Counted from the stretch's first letter, positions 24,901 to 32,421 are shown. The stretch: DNA of 64,000 nt from Streptomyces clavuligerus (GCF_005519465.1 NZ_CP027858.1:4030001-4094000); one strand, 5' to 3'. Numbers and translations are program-made. The notes: generated by a model not told the origin, from the letters alone.

Positions 24901-26251
24901 GGCGGTCGTCGCCCGCGGCCGGGAGGGCAACGACTCCTTCCTCGCCGCCTTCCTCGTCGGCGACCCGGACCGGGCGGACCTGGACCTCCTCGCCAAGCAG
25001 CTCCGTTCCGTGCTCCCCGGGCACCTGGTGCCGTCCCACTTCCAGTGGGTGGACGCGCTGCCGCTCACCCCGAGCGGCAAACGGGACGACAGGGCGCTCG
25101 GCGGACTGCCGCTGGTGTCCGCCCGGGACCGGGCCTCCTCCGGCGCGCAGGCCGCGCCCCGGGACGCCTATGAGCGGGCCCTCGCGGAGATCCTGGGCGA
25201 GCTGCTGGGACTGCCCTCCGTGGGCGTCCACGACAACATCTTCGGCCTCGGCGCCACCTCGCTGACCGCGATGCGGCTGGTGGTCCTGATCGAGCAGCGG
25301 TACGGGGTCGGGGTGCCGCTGTCGGAGTTCGTGGCCGCGCCCACGGTCGCCGCGCTGGCCGCGCGGCTGCGGGGCGGCGACGCGGTCCGGGGCTTCGATC
25401 CGCTGGTGCCGATGCGCCCCGGCGACGGGGCCGCCGACGGACGGACGCCGCTGTTCCTCGTCCACCCGATGGGCGGGAACGTGCTCTGCTATGTGCGGTT
25501 CGCGGCACATCTGCCGCCGGGGCGGCCGTTCTACGCGCTCCAGGCCGCCGGGGTCGACGCGGGCACCGAGCCCCGCCGCACGCTGGAGGCCATCGCCGCG
25601 GGCTATCTGGAACGTGTCCGCCAGGTGCAGCCCGAGGGCCCGTATCTGATCGGCGGCTGGTCCTTCGGCGGCTTCGTCGCCTTCGAGATGGCCCGGCAGC
25701 TCCGCGCGGCGGGCCAGGAGGTGGAGCGGCTGATCCTGCTGGACACCACCGCCCTCAACCCGGGCGACCGCCCCGAAACCGACGACGAGGCCCTGCTCGG
25801 CTGGTTCTTCTGGGAGCTGCTGTGGCTCCAGCGCGGCGGCGCCTCGCCCCAGGAGGCGCTGCCGCCGGAACTGACCACGCTGGAGGAGAAGTTCGACTTC
25901 ATCGCCCGGCTCGCGATCGACGAGGGCGTCCTGCCCGAGGGCGCCACCGGCGCGGTGGTGCACCGGCTGTTCCAGGTGTACGAGGCGAACTGGCGGGCCG
26001 CCGCCGGGTACCGGCCCGGGGTCGTGGACCAGGACATGACGCTGCTGCGCGCGAGCGAGCCGCTGCCCGCCGTCCTCGACACCATGCACACCGCGGCGCG
26101 CTCCCTGCACCGCGACCCGGCCAACGGCTGGCGGGGGCACACCAGCGGGGAGCTGACCGTGGTCGAGGTACCGGGCGACCATCTGACGATCATGGAGGAG
26201 CCGCAGGTCGCGGCCGTCGCCCGGGTCGTCACCGAACTGATCGGGGAGTGA
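18923..26251 (+). CDS. Bimodular NRPS C-A(Ser)-T-C-A(Pro-like)-T-TE, PxaA/LgnA-like
   Basis: 2442 residues from GTG with gaagga upstream. Domains: starter-type C (7-430, HHLTADG at 139-145), A1 (460-968), T1 (Ser1020 in GGDSI), C2 (1090-1510, HHAILDG 1221-1227), A2 (1538-2063), T2 (Ser2113 in LGATSL) and type-I TE (2174-2442, Ser2247 in GWSFGG). Eight-to-nine-residue codes read by alignment to GrsA: A1 DVWHFSLVDK, the serine code; A2 DVQYLSQVVK, sharing D, V, Q and VV with proline codes. An initial C domain implies N-acylation. With the FAD monooxygenase one base downstream this matches pyrrolizidine-forming systems. Codon 113 is TTA. No MbtH or acyl-ligase gene nearby. Confidence 0.93.
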   Translation: MAVRRTFPLTSYQRDIWAAASRTPDDPQYNVVLDERIDGTVDTGALRTALARVLRRRDTFRLRFGERDGVPYQWVAEEPEAVPVEWVDLSGADDPAGAWRAWRERSFWQPFRLLDGGPAVTAALVRESPAVLRLHVKAHHLTADGWTANALSHEMWDGYARLTEGGAAPEEPAPSCRDLAERDTAYRASPRYERDRAFHRAEFAGVAPALFPRAAGATTAGAARRSGLHTFTVDASVVRGVRARGSSPFAFLTAALATCLARVHRSDEVVIGVPFLNRPSAAERGTAGHCANSLPVRVPVPADASLHTLAAGVRDRVAALREHERFPLGDILRDLPADSSGERRLYDVTLSYLRFPRPGPLPDAERESLISAPLHAQSALTVGITSYDDDSELRIDLYYAPDVFDADLPIEAVAGHLATLIRAGAAQPERAAVTLPLMSADEEARTVRAGQGPDVPYRDDTTLHALIEEQAARTPGRTAVTAADGSALTFAELDVRANRIAHALRARGTGPGDRVAVLLERGPHTLPALLGVLKSGAAYVPVDPGHPADRIAFLLADSRARAVLTGPGTEAPPDIPDGVPVLRADLLAADASGGTDRPVPPAAGPRDLAYVIYTSGSTGRPKGALVEHHSVVNRLAWMQRHCPIGAADTLLQKTPVSFDVSVWELFWWGVEGAGLALLPPGGERDPRTILRAVAEHGVSVLHFVPSMLGPFLDLLEERPELGAEAATLRQVFCSGEALPPARVEQFARVLGTPAAPGGTAPRLTNLYGPTEATVDVSYHDCPTVPGQPVRRVPIGRPVANTGLYVLDPHGRPQPTGLPGELCIGGVQVARGYLERPGLTAEKFTGDPFRPGGRMYRTGDLARFLADGSVEYLGRIDGQVKIRGNRVEPGEVQNALAALPGVRDALVVDHHGGDGGVRLAGYYVADAVIDPLRLRTELSRSLPEYMIPAYFVRIDAVPLTPNGKADRRALPAPDPAAAPGPRPYTAPRDTTEEALAAVWATVLGTERVGVHDDYFALGGDSILMLRIRALAARRGFRFGVSDLVRNPTVAALAPLTEAIGDEAEQGAELGPFALVSSVDRARLEGREDAFPVSRLQLGLLYHSVVEQGSAVYRDVFRYSFLLPWDEQQFTAAFDRLTARHPALRSSFDLGGCSEPLQIVHPEVERSLSVVDLRSATVPEAETRIAAHIEERRFFPYAFEQAPLYHLRVHLLPGSAELVLSFHHAILDGGSVATLVQELLQDYTHLLGEDVPAVSDAAPVRAAHHILAEREALRSAEAKEYWGRRLDGAPLVQPTGFRPHETPGSDQQITRRVDLPADLVTAVREFSRVHTLPVKSVLFAAHVLTLRLFSGSADVVTGLVTHGRPDRAGAERMTGLFLNTLPIRVDTATGTDGGGGSWLAVVREAFRQEQESHPYRRYPLSAIQEESGRTVLDSAFNYIHFRQLTEVYALPGIRVLSFRTWEETNFALLVNAVTDPGDQSIWLRMDHAARTFTPAQAELYGDTFLRVLRRTVEHPGEAVDFSFLAPEPRRRPGAGAAADAPDVVTAFAAQAARTPRATALVHGDRRWSYTELDRAADRAARRLRALGAGPGSRVGVCLDRAPETIAVLLGALRAGAATVPLDISYPCERIAAMIGQARPVTVVTRSAQDTCVPGGTDRITVAELLDGGGSGGSDSGSGGGGGGAPDGAGVSDGAGELPGADPDGVAYLLFTSGSTGVPKGVEMPHRSLAGLVAWQNAVPSGVVGGVTLQYAPLSFDVSFQEIFSTLCGGGTLLLVPEAERRDPPALLRLLDRARVERLYLPYVALQQLAETAQALGTVPRHLRAVLSSGEQLRVTDEIRALCAALPGVLLENQYGPTESHVVTRYTMSGDPDAFPALPPIGTPVDGAEVLVLDGRMRPVPDGVTGELYLGGSCLAHGYAGRPDLTEERFVPRPSGVPGERLYRTGDLGFRLPDGSVVCSGRVDSQVKVRGFRVEPAEVEIAITRFAADHPGLTEAAVVARGREGNDSFLAAFLVGDPDRADLDLLAKQLRSVLPGHLVPSHFQWVDALPLTPSGKRDDRALGGLPLVSARDRASSGAQAAPRDAYERALAEILGELLGLPSVGVHDNIFGLGATSLTAMRLVVLIEQRYGVGVPLSEFVAAPTVAALAARLRGGDAVRGFDPLVPMRPGDGAADGRTPLFLVHPMGGNVLCYVRFAAHLPPGRPFYALQAAGVDAGTEPRRTLEAIAAGYLERVRQVQPEGPYLIGGWSFGGFVAFEMARQLRAAGQEVERLILLDTTALNPGDRPETDDEALLGWFFWELLWLQRGGASPQEALPPELTTLEEKFDFIARLAIDEGVLPEGATGAVVHRLFQVYEANWRAAAGYRPGVVDQDMTLLRASEPLPAVLDTMHTAARSLHRDPANGWRGHTSGELTVVEVPGDHLTIMEEPQVAAVARVVTELIGE

Positions 26252-26252
26252 G

Positions 26253-27452
26253 ATGAGCAGGCGCAGGGCCCTTGTCGTCGGAGCGGGCATCGGCGGGCTG
26301 ACCGCCGCCGCCGCGCTGCGGGACGCGGGCTGGGACGTGCGGGTCCACGAGCGGGCGGGGCGGCTGCGGGCCGCCGGGTCGGGGCTCTCGGTGATGAGCA
26401 ACGCGATCGCCGCCCTGTCCGCCGGGGGGCTCGACCTCCGGCTGGAGGAGCGCGGCGAGGTGCTGCGCTCGTACCATGTACGGACCCCGAAGGGCAGGCC
26501 CATCCGGGAGTTCCCGTTCCCGGAGATCACCGGCAGGCTGGGGGTGCCGAGTGTGCTGATCACCCGTTCCGCCCTCCAGGAGGCGCTGCTGGAGGCGGCG
26601 GACGGGATTCCGATCACGCTGGGCGCCACCGCGGAGGACTTCACCGAGGACGAGGCGACGGGGCGGGTCACCGTCCGCTTCGACGACGGGACCGAGGCCA
26701 CCGGCGACGTCCTCATCGGCGCCGACGGCTTCAACTCGGCGGTCCGGCGGCGGCTCGTGGGCCCCGAGGAGTCGCGGGACAGCGGCTATGTCTGCTGGCT
26801 GGCCCTCACCCCGTACAGCCACCCCGGCTTCCCGCCCGGGTCCGTCATCCACTACTGGGGCAGCGGCAAGCGCTTCGGCCTCGTCGACATGGGCGGCGGA
26901 CTGCTCTACTGGTGGGGCACGCAGAACATGCCCACGCGGCTCTCCCACGGCTGGCAGGGGACCAAGGCGGATGTGGCGCGCGCCTTCGCGGGGTGGGCCG
27001 ACGAGGTCCGGCACGCCATCGACGTCACCGACGAGTCCGCCCTGCTCGCGGTGCCCTCCCGGGACCGCGCCTTCCTGGACCGCTGGGGCCGCGGCCCCGT
27101 CACCCTCCTCGGCGACGCCGCCCACCCCATGCTCACCAGCCTCGGCCAGGGCTCGGGCCTCGCCATCGAGGACGCGGTGGTCCTCGCCCAGCATCTGCGC
27201 GGCGCCGACGACATCCCCGCCGCCCTCCGCGCCTACGAGGACGAACGCCGCGAGCGCACCCGGGCCATGGTCGCCGCCTCCCGTGCGCTGAGCGACTTCG
27301 AACAGGCCGAGAACCCGATCCGCCGCCCCCTGCGCGACGCCTACTTCCGCCTGGTCCCCCGGCGCAGGCTCACCGCCCTGCTGGAGAGCGGGCTGACCTT
27401 TCCCCCGGCCCCCCACGGGGCGATCCTGCCCCGGGACATCCACACCGTGTGA
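26253..27452 (+). CDS. FAD-dependent monooxygenase (group A), PxaB/LgnB-like partner of the NRPS
   Basis: 399 residues. FAD-binding motifs in order: GAGIGGL (10-16), GADGFNS (156-162, the DG motif) and GDAAHPM (287-293, the GD motif), typical of NAD(P)H-dependent aromatic-hydroxylase-fold monooxygenases. ATG one base after the NRPS stop, so cotranscribed and coupled. In pyrrolizixenamide, legonmycin and brabantamide pathways an enzyme of this class performs a Baeyer-Villiger-type oxidation of the NRPS-released bicycle, leading to ring contraction; that role here is inferred from architecture. A terminator-like hairpin follows. Confidence 0.92.
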   Translation: MSRRRALVVGAGIGGLTAAAALRDAGWDVRVHERAGRLRAAGSGLSVMSNAIAALSAGGLDLRLEERGEVLRSYHVRTPKGRPIREFPFPEITGRLGVPSVLITRSALQEALLEAADGIPITLGATAEDFTEDEATGRVTVRFDDGTEATGDVLIGADGFNSAVRRRLVGPEESRDSGYVCWLALTPYSHPGFPPGSVIHYWGSGKRFGLVDMGGGLLYWWGTQNMPTRLSHGWQGTKADVARAFAGWADEVRHAIDVTDESALLAVPSRDRAFLDRWGRGPVTLLGDAAHPMLTSLGQGSGLAIEDAVVLAQHLRGADDIPAALRAYEDERRERTRAMVAASRALSDFEQAENPIRRPLRDAYFRLVPRRRLTALLESGLTFPPAPHGAILPRDIHTV

Positions 27453-27493
27453 CCCCGTGGGCGGGTGACGGGTCAGGTGGCGGGAGAACGCCG

Positions 27494-27533
27494 ACGGCGG
27501 CAGTCCGGCGCTGGGTGCGCGGGCTGCCGCCGT
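27494..27533. terminator. Hairpin between FAD monooxygenase and first secreted paralogue
   Basis: acggcggcag (27494-27503) and ctgccgccgt (27524-27533), a perfect 10-bp stem with a 20-base loop, between convergent genes. The same hairpin and about 80 surrounding bases recur at 28570-28640 after the second paralogue, so it belongs to the duplicated gene unit. Confidence 0.8.
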
Positions 27534-27561
27534 GGGGTGGTGTGCTGTGGGTCAGCGGACG

Positions 27562-28398
27562 TCAGTTGACGTCGATGAAGTCGCCCGCGGTGGTGACCGG
27601 CTTGGTGGTGGAGGTGCCGGCGAAGCTGTAGCGGTAGTAGCCGTCGGCGGTGGCCTTGACGGTGGTCTTGAGCTTGCCGACGCTGTCGGTGGTGACCGTC
27701 TTGACGGTGGTGTAGGTCTTGGCGTCCTTGGCGCGGTACTGGAGCTTGACCGGCTGGGCGGAGTAGCCCGTGTAGCGGTTGACGTCCCAGTTGGCGCGGG
27801 TGAGGGCGCCGGTGACGGTGAGGTTCGCGTTCTTCTTCACCGGCTCCGGGGCGGCGTCCACGGTCAGCCGGGAGTCACGCTGGATGCTGGTGCTCCCATA
27901 GCGGAACCTCACCTCGCCGTCGCCGTCCTTGCCCTCGGCGTAGATGGCCACCCGCCAGCCGCCGCCCGCCAGGTCGTTGGTGTGGTCCCACGGGTCGAAC
28001 GTGAAGTTCGCCTTGCAGGTGCCGGTGGTGCCCTTGTTGGTGCAGGACGCCTTCTCACCGTCGGAGAGGATGAGGGCCTCGGCGGCGTACGGGTCGGTGC
28101 CGCGCCACAGCCAGACGTCGCCCGCGGCGATGCCGCGGTTGTCCTTCGCGGTGAAGGTCACGGTGACCTTCTTCGTGTCGGTCGCGTGCAGGACGATCGG
28201 CTTGCCGCCGTTGACGCTGACGCTGGTGATGCGGGTGTCGCCGTCACGCACGTCGTCCGACTTGGCCTTCGACGCGTACCCCTTGCCGGACAGGGCGGGG
28301 AGAGCCGGCACGCTGTCGGCGGCGGTGGCCACGGGGGCGGCGAGAGCGGTGGCGGCCAGGGCGCCGGTCACCACGGCGACGGAAACACGGAAGCGCAT
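27562..28398 (-). CDS. Secreted paralogous protein A (DUF5707-like family)
   Basis: 278 residues; start chosen at MRFRVS, giving a clean Sec signal peptide (VAVVTGALAATALAAPVATA, cleavage near residue 27). The mature protein has two beta-rich domains. The first (about 45-165) has CTNKGTTGTC, a likely disulfide loop; the second (about 180-278) has SRLTVDAAPEPV, GALTRANWD and the YYRYSFAGTSTT motif. This resembles a Streptomyces secreted family that I recall as DUF5707 or annotated as calcium-binding; function unknown. The C-terminal 95 residues are almost identical to the next gene. Tandem duplicate with shared flanks. Confidence 0.82.
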   Translation of the reverse strand: MRFRVSVAVVTGALAATALAAPVATAADSVPALPALSGKGYASKAKSDDVRDGDTRITSVSVNGGKPIVLHATDTKKVTVTFTAKDNRGIAAGDVWLWRGTDPYAAEALILSDGEKASCTNKGTTGTCKANFTFDPWDHTNDLAGGGWRVAIYAEGKDGDGEVRFRYGSTSIQRDSRLTVDAAPEPVKKNANLTVTGALTRANWDVNRYTGYSAQPVKLQYRAKDAKTYTTVKTVTTDSVGKLKTTVKATADGYYRYSFAGTSTTKPVTTAGDFIDVN

Positions 28399-28472
28399 GC
28401 AAGTCCTTGTGTGGGCAGGGGGGCTCCGCAACGCGTGGGTGCACGCGTCTGTGAGAACCCCGAAAGTCCGAT

Positions 28473-28486
28473 AAGTCTATTGACTC
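28473..28486. promoter_or_regulatory. Conserved upstream inverted repeat, paralogue A
   Basis: aagtctattgactc, about 75 bases upstream of the start, matches the gagtctgctgactc repeat at the same distance from paralogue B. Also shared are gtgcacgcgtct nearer the gene and ccatggttg further out. The conservation suggests a common operator or promoter. Confidence 0.5.
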
Positions 28487-28580
28487 ACCGGTTCAGACCT
28501 GCAAGAGGGTCCCATGGTTGTACGCCCCGGGACACTTCTTTTCGGGGAGTGCGCGGGCCCGTCGGCAGGGGGGAACGCCG

Positions 28581-28620
28581 ACGGCGGCAGTCCGGCGCTG
28601 GGTGCGCGGGCTGCCGCCGT
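28581..28620. terminator. Hairpin after second secreted paralogue
   Basis: acggcggcag (28581-28590) and ctgccgccgt (28611-28620), identical to the hairpin at 27494-27533, 19 bases beyond the stop of the second gene. Serves as terminator of the minus-strand gene. Confidence 0.8.
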
Positions 28621-28638
28621 GGGGTGGTGTGCTGTGGG

Positions 28639-29472
28639 TCAGCGGACGTCGATGTAGTCGCCCGCGGTGGTGACCGGCTTGGTGGTGGAGGTGCCGGCGA
28701 AGCTGTAGCGGTAGTAGCCGTCGGCGGTGGCCTTGACGGTGGTCTTGAGCTTGCCGACGTTGTCGGTCGTCACCGTCTTGACGGTGGTGTAGGTCTTGGC
28801 GTCCTTGGCGCGGTACTGGAGCTTGACCGGCTGGGCGGAGTAGCCCGTATACGTGCCGGTGTCCCAGTTGGCGCGGGTGAGGGCGCCGGTGACGGTCAGG
28901 TTGGTGTTCTTGGTGACCGGCTCCGGGGCGGCGTCCACGGTCAGCCGGGAGTCACGCTGGATGCTGGTGGTCGTGACGGCGTACTTGGCGGCGGCGGTGT
29001 TGTCCTTGGACAGCGCGGCCACGAGGAGCTTCCAGCCGCCGCCCGCGGCGGTGTTGTACTCCAGCTCCGGGTCGAGGGTCATCGTCAGCTTGCAGGTGCC
29101 CGTCGTGCCCTTGTTGGAGCAGGCGACATCCTCCTGGTCGGTGAAGAAGATTCCCTGGGGGTTGTCGAAGTCGGTGCCGCGCCAGAGCTGCGCGTAGCCC
29201 CGGGCGATGCCCTTGTTGTCCTTCGCGGTGATGACGATGTCGACTTTCTTCTCACCGTGGGTGCCGAGGACGATCGGCTTGCCGCCGTTGATGGAGGCGC
29301 TGAGGATGCGGGTGTCGCCCTGGGCGACGTCACGGGCCTTGCCCTGGGCGGCGTACTTCTTCAGGTCCGCGCGGAAGGCCGACTTGTCGTCGGCGTGCGC
29401 GGCGGCGGGCACGGCGAGCGCCGTGGCGGCGAGGGCGCCGGTCAGCACGGCCGCGGAAACACGGAAGCGCAT
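28639..29472 (-). CDS. Secreted paralogous protein B (DUF5707-like family)
   Basis: 277 residues from MRFRVS, with a Sec signal peptide (VLTGALAATALAVPAAAHA). Same two-domain plan as paralogue A: a first domain with CSNKGTTGTC, then the near-identical C-terminal domain from SIQRDSRLTVDAAPEP to the end. N-terminal domains have diverged (AQLWRGTDFDNPQ versus DVWLWRGTDPYAA). The upstream frame to 29556 is not needed. Each gene has its own upstream region and terminator, so they are likely independently transcribed. Confidence 0.82.
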   Translation of the reverse strand: MRFRVSAAVLTGALAATALAVPAAAHADDKSAFRADLKKYAAQGKARDVAQGDTRILSASINGGKPIVLGTHGEKKVDIVITAKDNKGIARGYAQLWRGTDFDNPQGIFFTDQEDVACSNKGTTGTCKLTMTLDPELEYNTAAGGGWKLLVAALSKDNTAAAKYAVTTTSIQRDSRLTVDAAPEPVTKNTNLTVTGALTRANWDTGTYTGYSAQPVKLQYRAKDAKTYTTVKTVTTDNVGKLKTTVKATADGYYRYSFAGTSTTKPVTTAGDYIDVR

Positions 29473-29540
29473 ATGAGTCCGTTCGCAAGGGGCTCCGAGA
29501 CGCGGTGAGTGCACGCGTCTCCAGGAACCCGAGTTCGGGT

Positions 29541-29554
29541 GAGTCTGCTGACTC
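29541..29554. promoter_or_regulatory. Conserved upstream inverted repeat, paralogue B
   Basis: gagtctgctgactc is an inverted repeat (gagtc/gactc, 4-base loop) about 70 bases before the ATG at 29472. It lies at the equivalent place to the repeat before paralogue A, flanked by the same gtgcacgcgtct and ccatggttg words. Confidence 0.5.
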
Positions 29555-29649
29555 ATTCACTCCAGACTCGCGACCGATGACCATGGTTGCGCTGAACATG
29601 AATATTTCTCGGTAATAGTCCGGGCATGCTCGGGCATTGACTTTCAGCC

Positions 29650-29760
29650 ACCGCCGCCGCTCGCCGCCGCCGCTCGCCGCCGCGACGGCCACCGCAGCGG
29701 TCACCGCAGCGGTCACCGCGGCCGTCGTCACGGCGGTCGTCACGGCGGTCGCCGTGGTCG
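29650..29760. repeat. Simple-sequence region upstream of the secreted paralogue
   Basis: Short imperfect repeats: cgccgccgctcgccgcc twice, then cgcagcggtcac twice and gtcacggcggtc twice. This lies in the 312-base gap between the YbaK gene and paralogue B. One + frame reads as Ala/Thr/Val repeats with no homology. No gene supported. Confidence 0.6.
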
Positions 29761-29784
29761 CTCCCGCCGCGCGGAAGCCGTCGT

Positions 29785-30357
29785 TCAGACGCCGTCGGCG
29801 CGTTCCCGGACGTCCACCAGCGTGCCGCCCGCGTACGTGATCAGCGCCTTCGGTTCGAGCGGGAAGACGGTGTGGGGGGTGCCCGCAGCCGCCCACACCA
29901 CCGGGTGGTTCAACAGGCCCCGGTCGGCGAGGACCCGGGTCCGGGTGACATGGCCGAAGGGCGGCACGCCCCCGATGGCGTACCCGGTGGTGCTCCGCAC
30001 CAGGGCGGCGTCCGCGCGGGTGACGGCGCCCGCGCCCAGTTCGGCGCGGACCCGTTCCACGTCCACCCGGGACGAGCCGTCCATCAGCACCAGCACCGGG
30101 ACGCCGTCCGCCGCGAAGACCAGCGACTTGACGATCTCGCTGATGTCGCAGCCGAGGGCCGCTGCGGCCTCGGCCGCGGTACGGGTCGCGTCCGGGAAGC
30201 GGCGCACGGGGACCTCCAGGCCCAGCGCGCGCAGCGCCTCGGCGAAACGCGGGTGGGCGCCGGAGTCCTGAAGGGCGTCCGAACCCTGCGGGGCCGGGTC
30301 CTGCGGGGCAACGGGGTTCTGGGATGCGGGAGTTTCGGAAGTGTCAGGGTTGCTCAT
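29785..30357 (-). CDS. YbaK/ProX-type aminoacyl-tRNA deacylase
   Basis: 190 residues; a 35-residue Pro/Gln/Asp-rich N-terminal extension precedes the YbaK/EbsC fold. Motifs: AAALGCDISEIVKSLVF (with the substrate-contacting Lys), LVLMDGSSRVD, YAIGGVPPFGH and KALITYAGG at the end. The family hydrolyses mischarged tRNAs such as Ala- or Cys-tRNA-Pro in the cytoplasm. Monocistronic, between the secreted paralogues and a PBP gene on the same strand but with a 220-base gap. Confidence 0.88.
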   Translation of the reverse strand: MSNPDTSETPASQNPVAPQDPAPQGSDALQDSGAHPRFAEALRALGLEVPVRRFPDATRTAAEAAAALGCDISEIVKSLVFAADGVPVLVLMDGSSRVDVERVRAELGAGAVTRADAALVRSTTGYAIGGVPPFGHVTRTRVLADRGLLNHPVVWAAAGTPHTVFPLEPKALITYAGGTLVDVRERADGV

Positions 30358-30577
30358 GCCCGGCCACGCTAGCGGTAGCCGCGCGGACCGGGCGACGAGG
30401 ATGCGCGATCTCCGTCCCCGCCGGAACTCGCGCGGTCCGCGTCCCCGCCGGAGCCCGCGCGGTCCGCGAGCGCGCTCCCGGACCGGTCACCGCGGCCGGC
30501 GGCAGCCGTGCGGACCGGGTGCCGCCGGGGGGCCGGTACCCGGGCCGGACCCCGGCGCACGGCCGTCCGGCCCGCCC

Positions 30578-32176
30578 TCAGCGGGCGTTGAGGAGTTCGG
30601 TGACCACCGGTCCCGCGGCCTCACCGCCCCGGCCGCCCGCCTGGACGACCGCCGCCACGGCCAGATCGTCCGCGTACGCCGTGAACCAGCTGTTGGACTT
30701 CTGCCCGTTGACCTCGGCGGAGCCGGTCTTCGCGCCCTTGTCGCCGGAGACGTCCCCCATCACGACGGCCCCGCTGCCCTCCACGGCGGTGGCCCTCATC
30801 ATCTCCCGCAGCGCGGCGGCGATCGGCGCGGGCAGCGGCTCGGCCGTCGCCAGCTTCCGGCCGTCGAGGTCCGCGGGGACCAGCACCGGCTGCTTGAACG
30901 CGCCGTTCTTCGCGGTGGCGCTGATGGACGCCACGTTCAGCGCGTTCATCGTGATCCGGCCCTGGCCCATGTACGAGGCCGCCGTCTCGGTCCCGGCGGA
31001 CACCGGCACATCGCCGTCGAAGCTCGGGACGCCCGTCTTCCAGTCGAGCCCGATGCCGAAGTACTTCTTCGCCGTGGCGCCCAGCGCCGAGCCCGACTCG
31101 GCGCCCAGCTCCGGTATGGCCTTGATGAACGTCGTGTTGCAGGAACGGGCGAACGCCTGCCGGAAGGTGGGGTCGGTCAGCCCGAACTTCTCCAGGTTCT
31201 GGAAGGTGGCGCCGTCCCACTGGACCGTCGGCGGGCACTCCACCTTCGCGCCGGGACCGTCCACGATCCCCCGGTCGAGCAGCATCGCCGCGCTCACGAT
31301 CTTCATCGTGGACCCGGGCGCCTGCTTGCCCAGCATGGCCGCGTTGAAGCCGTGCGCCGGGTTGTTGGCGACCGCCTGGATCTCGCCCGTGCTCGGCTTG
31401 ATGGCCACCGCCGCCGCCTGCTCGTGCTTCTTCACGGCCCGTTCGGCCGCCGCCTGCACCTCGGCGTCCAGGGTGGTCCTCAGCGTCCCCGGCGTCCCCT
31501 TGCCCAGCGTGAGCAGGGTGCGGTCGGCGGTCTCCCCGCTGCCGGTGACGACCAGCTCCACGCCGGGCGTGCCGCCCGCCTCCTTGCCGTACTTCTGCCG
31601 CAGGACGTCCAGGAGCGGACCGAGGGACGGGTAGGTCTCCCGGCTCAGCTCGCGCCCCTCGCGGTCCAGGGCCTTGATCGGCGGGGCGGCCGACACCTCC
31701 GTCCGCAGCCGGGAGTGCGGCTTCAGCTCGGGGTGGACCACGGCGGGCTTCCAGTCGACCAGCGGCCGTCCGGTGGACTCGCCCCGGACGACGGTGAGCC
31801 GCGAGGTGTACGTCCAGGGCTTGCTGACGCCCTCGTGGGTCACGGTCGCCTTCACCGTGAACGGGACGGTGGCGCCGGTCGGCGTCCCCGGGGTGATCTC
31901 GGCCCGGGACACCCGGGCGTCCTTGCGGTACCCGTTGAGCAGCGGTTCCGCCTCCACCGGCCGATTGGTCAGCCGGGCCGCCTCACCGCCGCGTCCGCCC
32001 GCCCAGGCGGTGAGGAAGTCCCCGGCGGCCTGATCGATCTCCTCGGTGCTCAGCGGCCCGGTCTTTCTGGTCTCCCCGGACGCCCCGGCGAACACGGTGT
32101 ACCCCCCGTAGCCCACACCTCCGGCGACGATCAGAAACACCCCGCCGGCCACGGCGACCTTCGCTCCGCTGCGCAC
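30578..32176 (-). CDS. Class B penicillin-binding protein with MecA-N (NTF2-like) domain
   Basis: 532 residues from GTG. An N-terminal TM anchor (VAVAGGVFLIVAGGVGYGGY) is followed by the NTF2-like MecA_N domain (about 42-150), the PBP dimerisation region, and a transpeptidase domain. The latter has S289-T-M-K (PGSTMKIVS), SCN (ARSCNTTF) and KTG (GAKTGSAEVNGQ). It crosslinks peptidoglycan outside the membrane; the MecA_N domain is found in low-affinity PBPs of staphylococci but is common in actinomycetes. No antibiotic cluster adjacent, so probably morphogenetic. A gaggaggg site lies 11 bases before the start. Confidence 0.93.
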   Translation of the reverse strand: MRSGAKVAVAGGVFLIVAGGVGYGGYTVFAGASGETRKTGPLSTEEIDQAAGDFLTAWAGGRGGEAARLTNRPVEAEPLLNGYRKDARVSRAEITPGTPTGATVPFTVKATVTHEGVSKPWTYTSRLTVVRGESTGRPLVDWKPAVVHPELKPHSRLRTEVSAAPPIKALDREGRELSRETYPSLGPLLDVLRQKYGKEAGGTPGVELVVTGSGETADRTLLTLGKGTPGTLRTTLDAEVQAAAERAVKKHEQAAAVAIKPSTGEIQAVANNPAHGFNAAMLGKQAPGSTMKIVSAAMLLDRGIVDGPGAKVECPPTVQWDGATFQNLEKFGLTDPTFRQAFARSCNTTFIKAIPELGAESGSALGATAKKYFGIGLDWKTGVPSFDGDVPVSAGTETAASYMGQGRITMNALNVASISATAKNGAFKQPVLVPADLDGRKLATAEPLPAPIAAALREMMRATAVEGSGAVVMGDVSGDKGAKTGSAEVNGQKSNSWFTAYADDLAVAAVVQAGGRGGEAAGPVVTELLNAR

Positions 32177-32421
32177 TTGCTTGCCATCCCTCCTCGGCGT
32201 CCGACCCGCCCGGCCCGTCTGCCCCCGTATCCGTGCAGGTCACGTTCATGCAGGTCATACGCGCTGAACCCTAAGGGACTCGGTTGAGGGCGTCATGGAC
32301 CCGGGACCTCCTTGTTACGGACCCGGGACGGTCGTCATGGAAGGCATACACGCGGGGTCACGGAGGGTGCGCACCGGCGCGTCTGACCGGCCGTCATCCC
32401 GAACCATCGGAATATGGTCAT

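Noticed and set aside
18923..26251. Enterobactin/EntF-like siderophore synthetase
   Set aside because: A1 has the EntF-type serine code, but there is a second complete module and no dihydroxybenzoate, export or uptake genes nearby.
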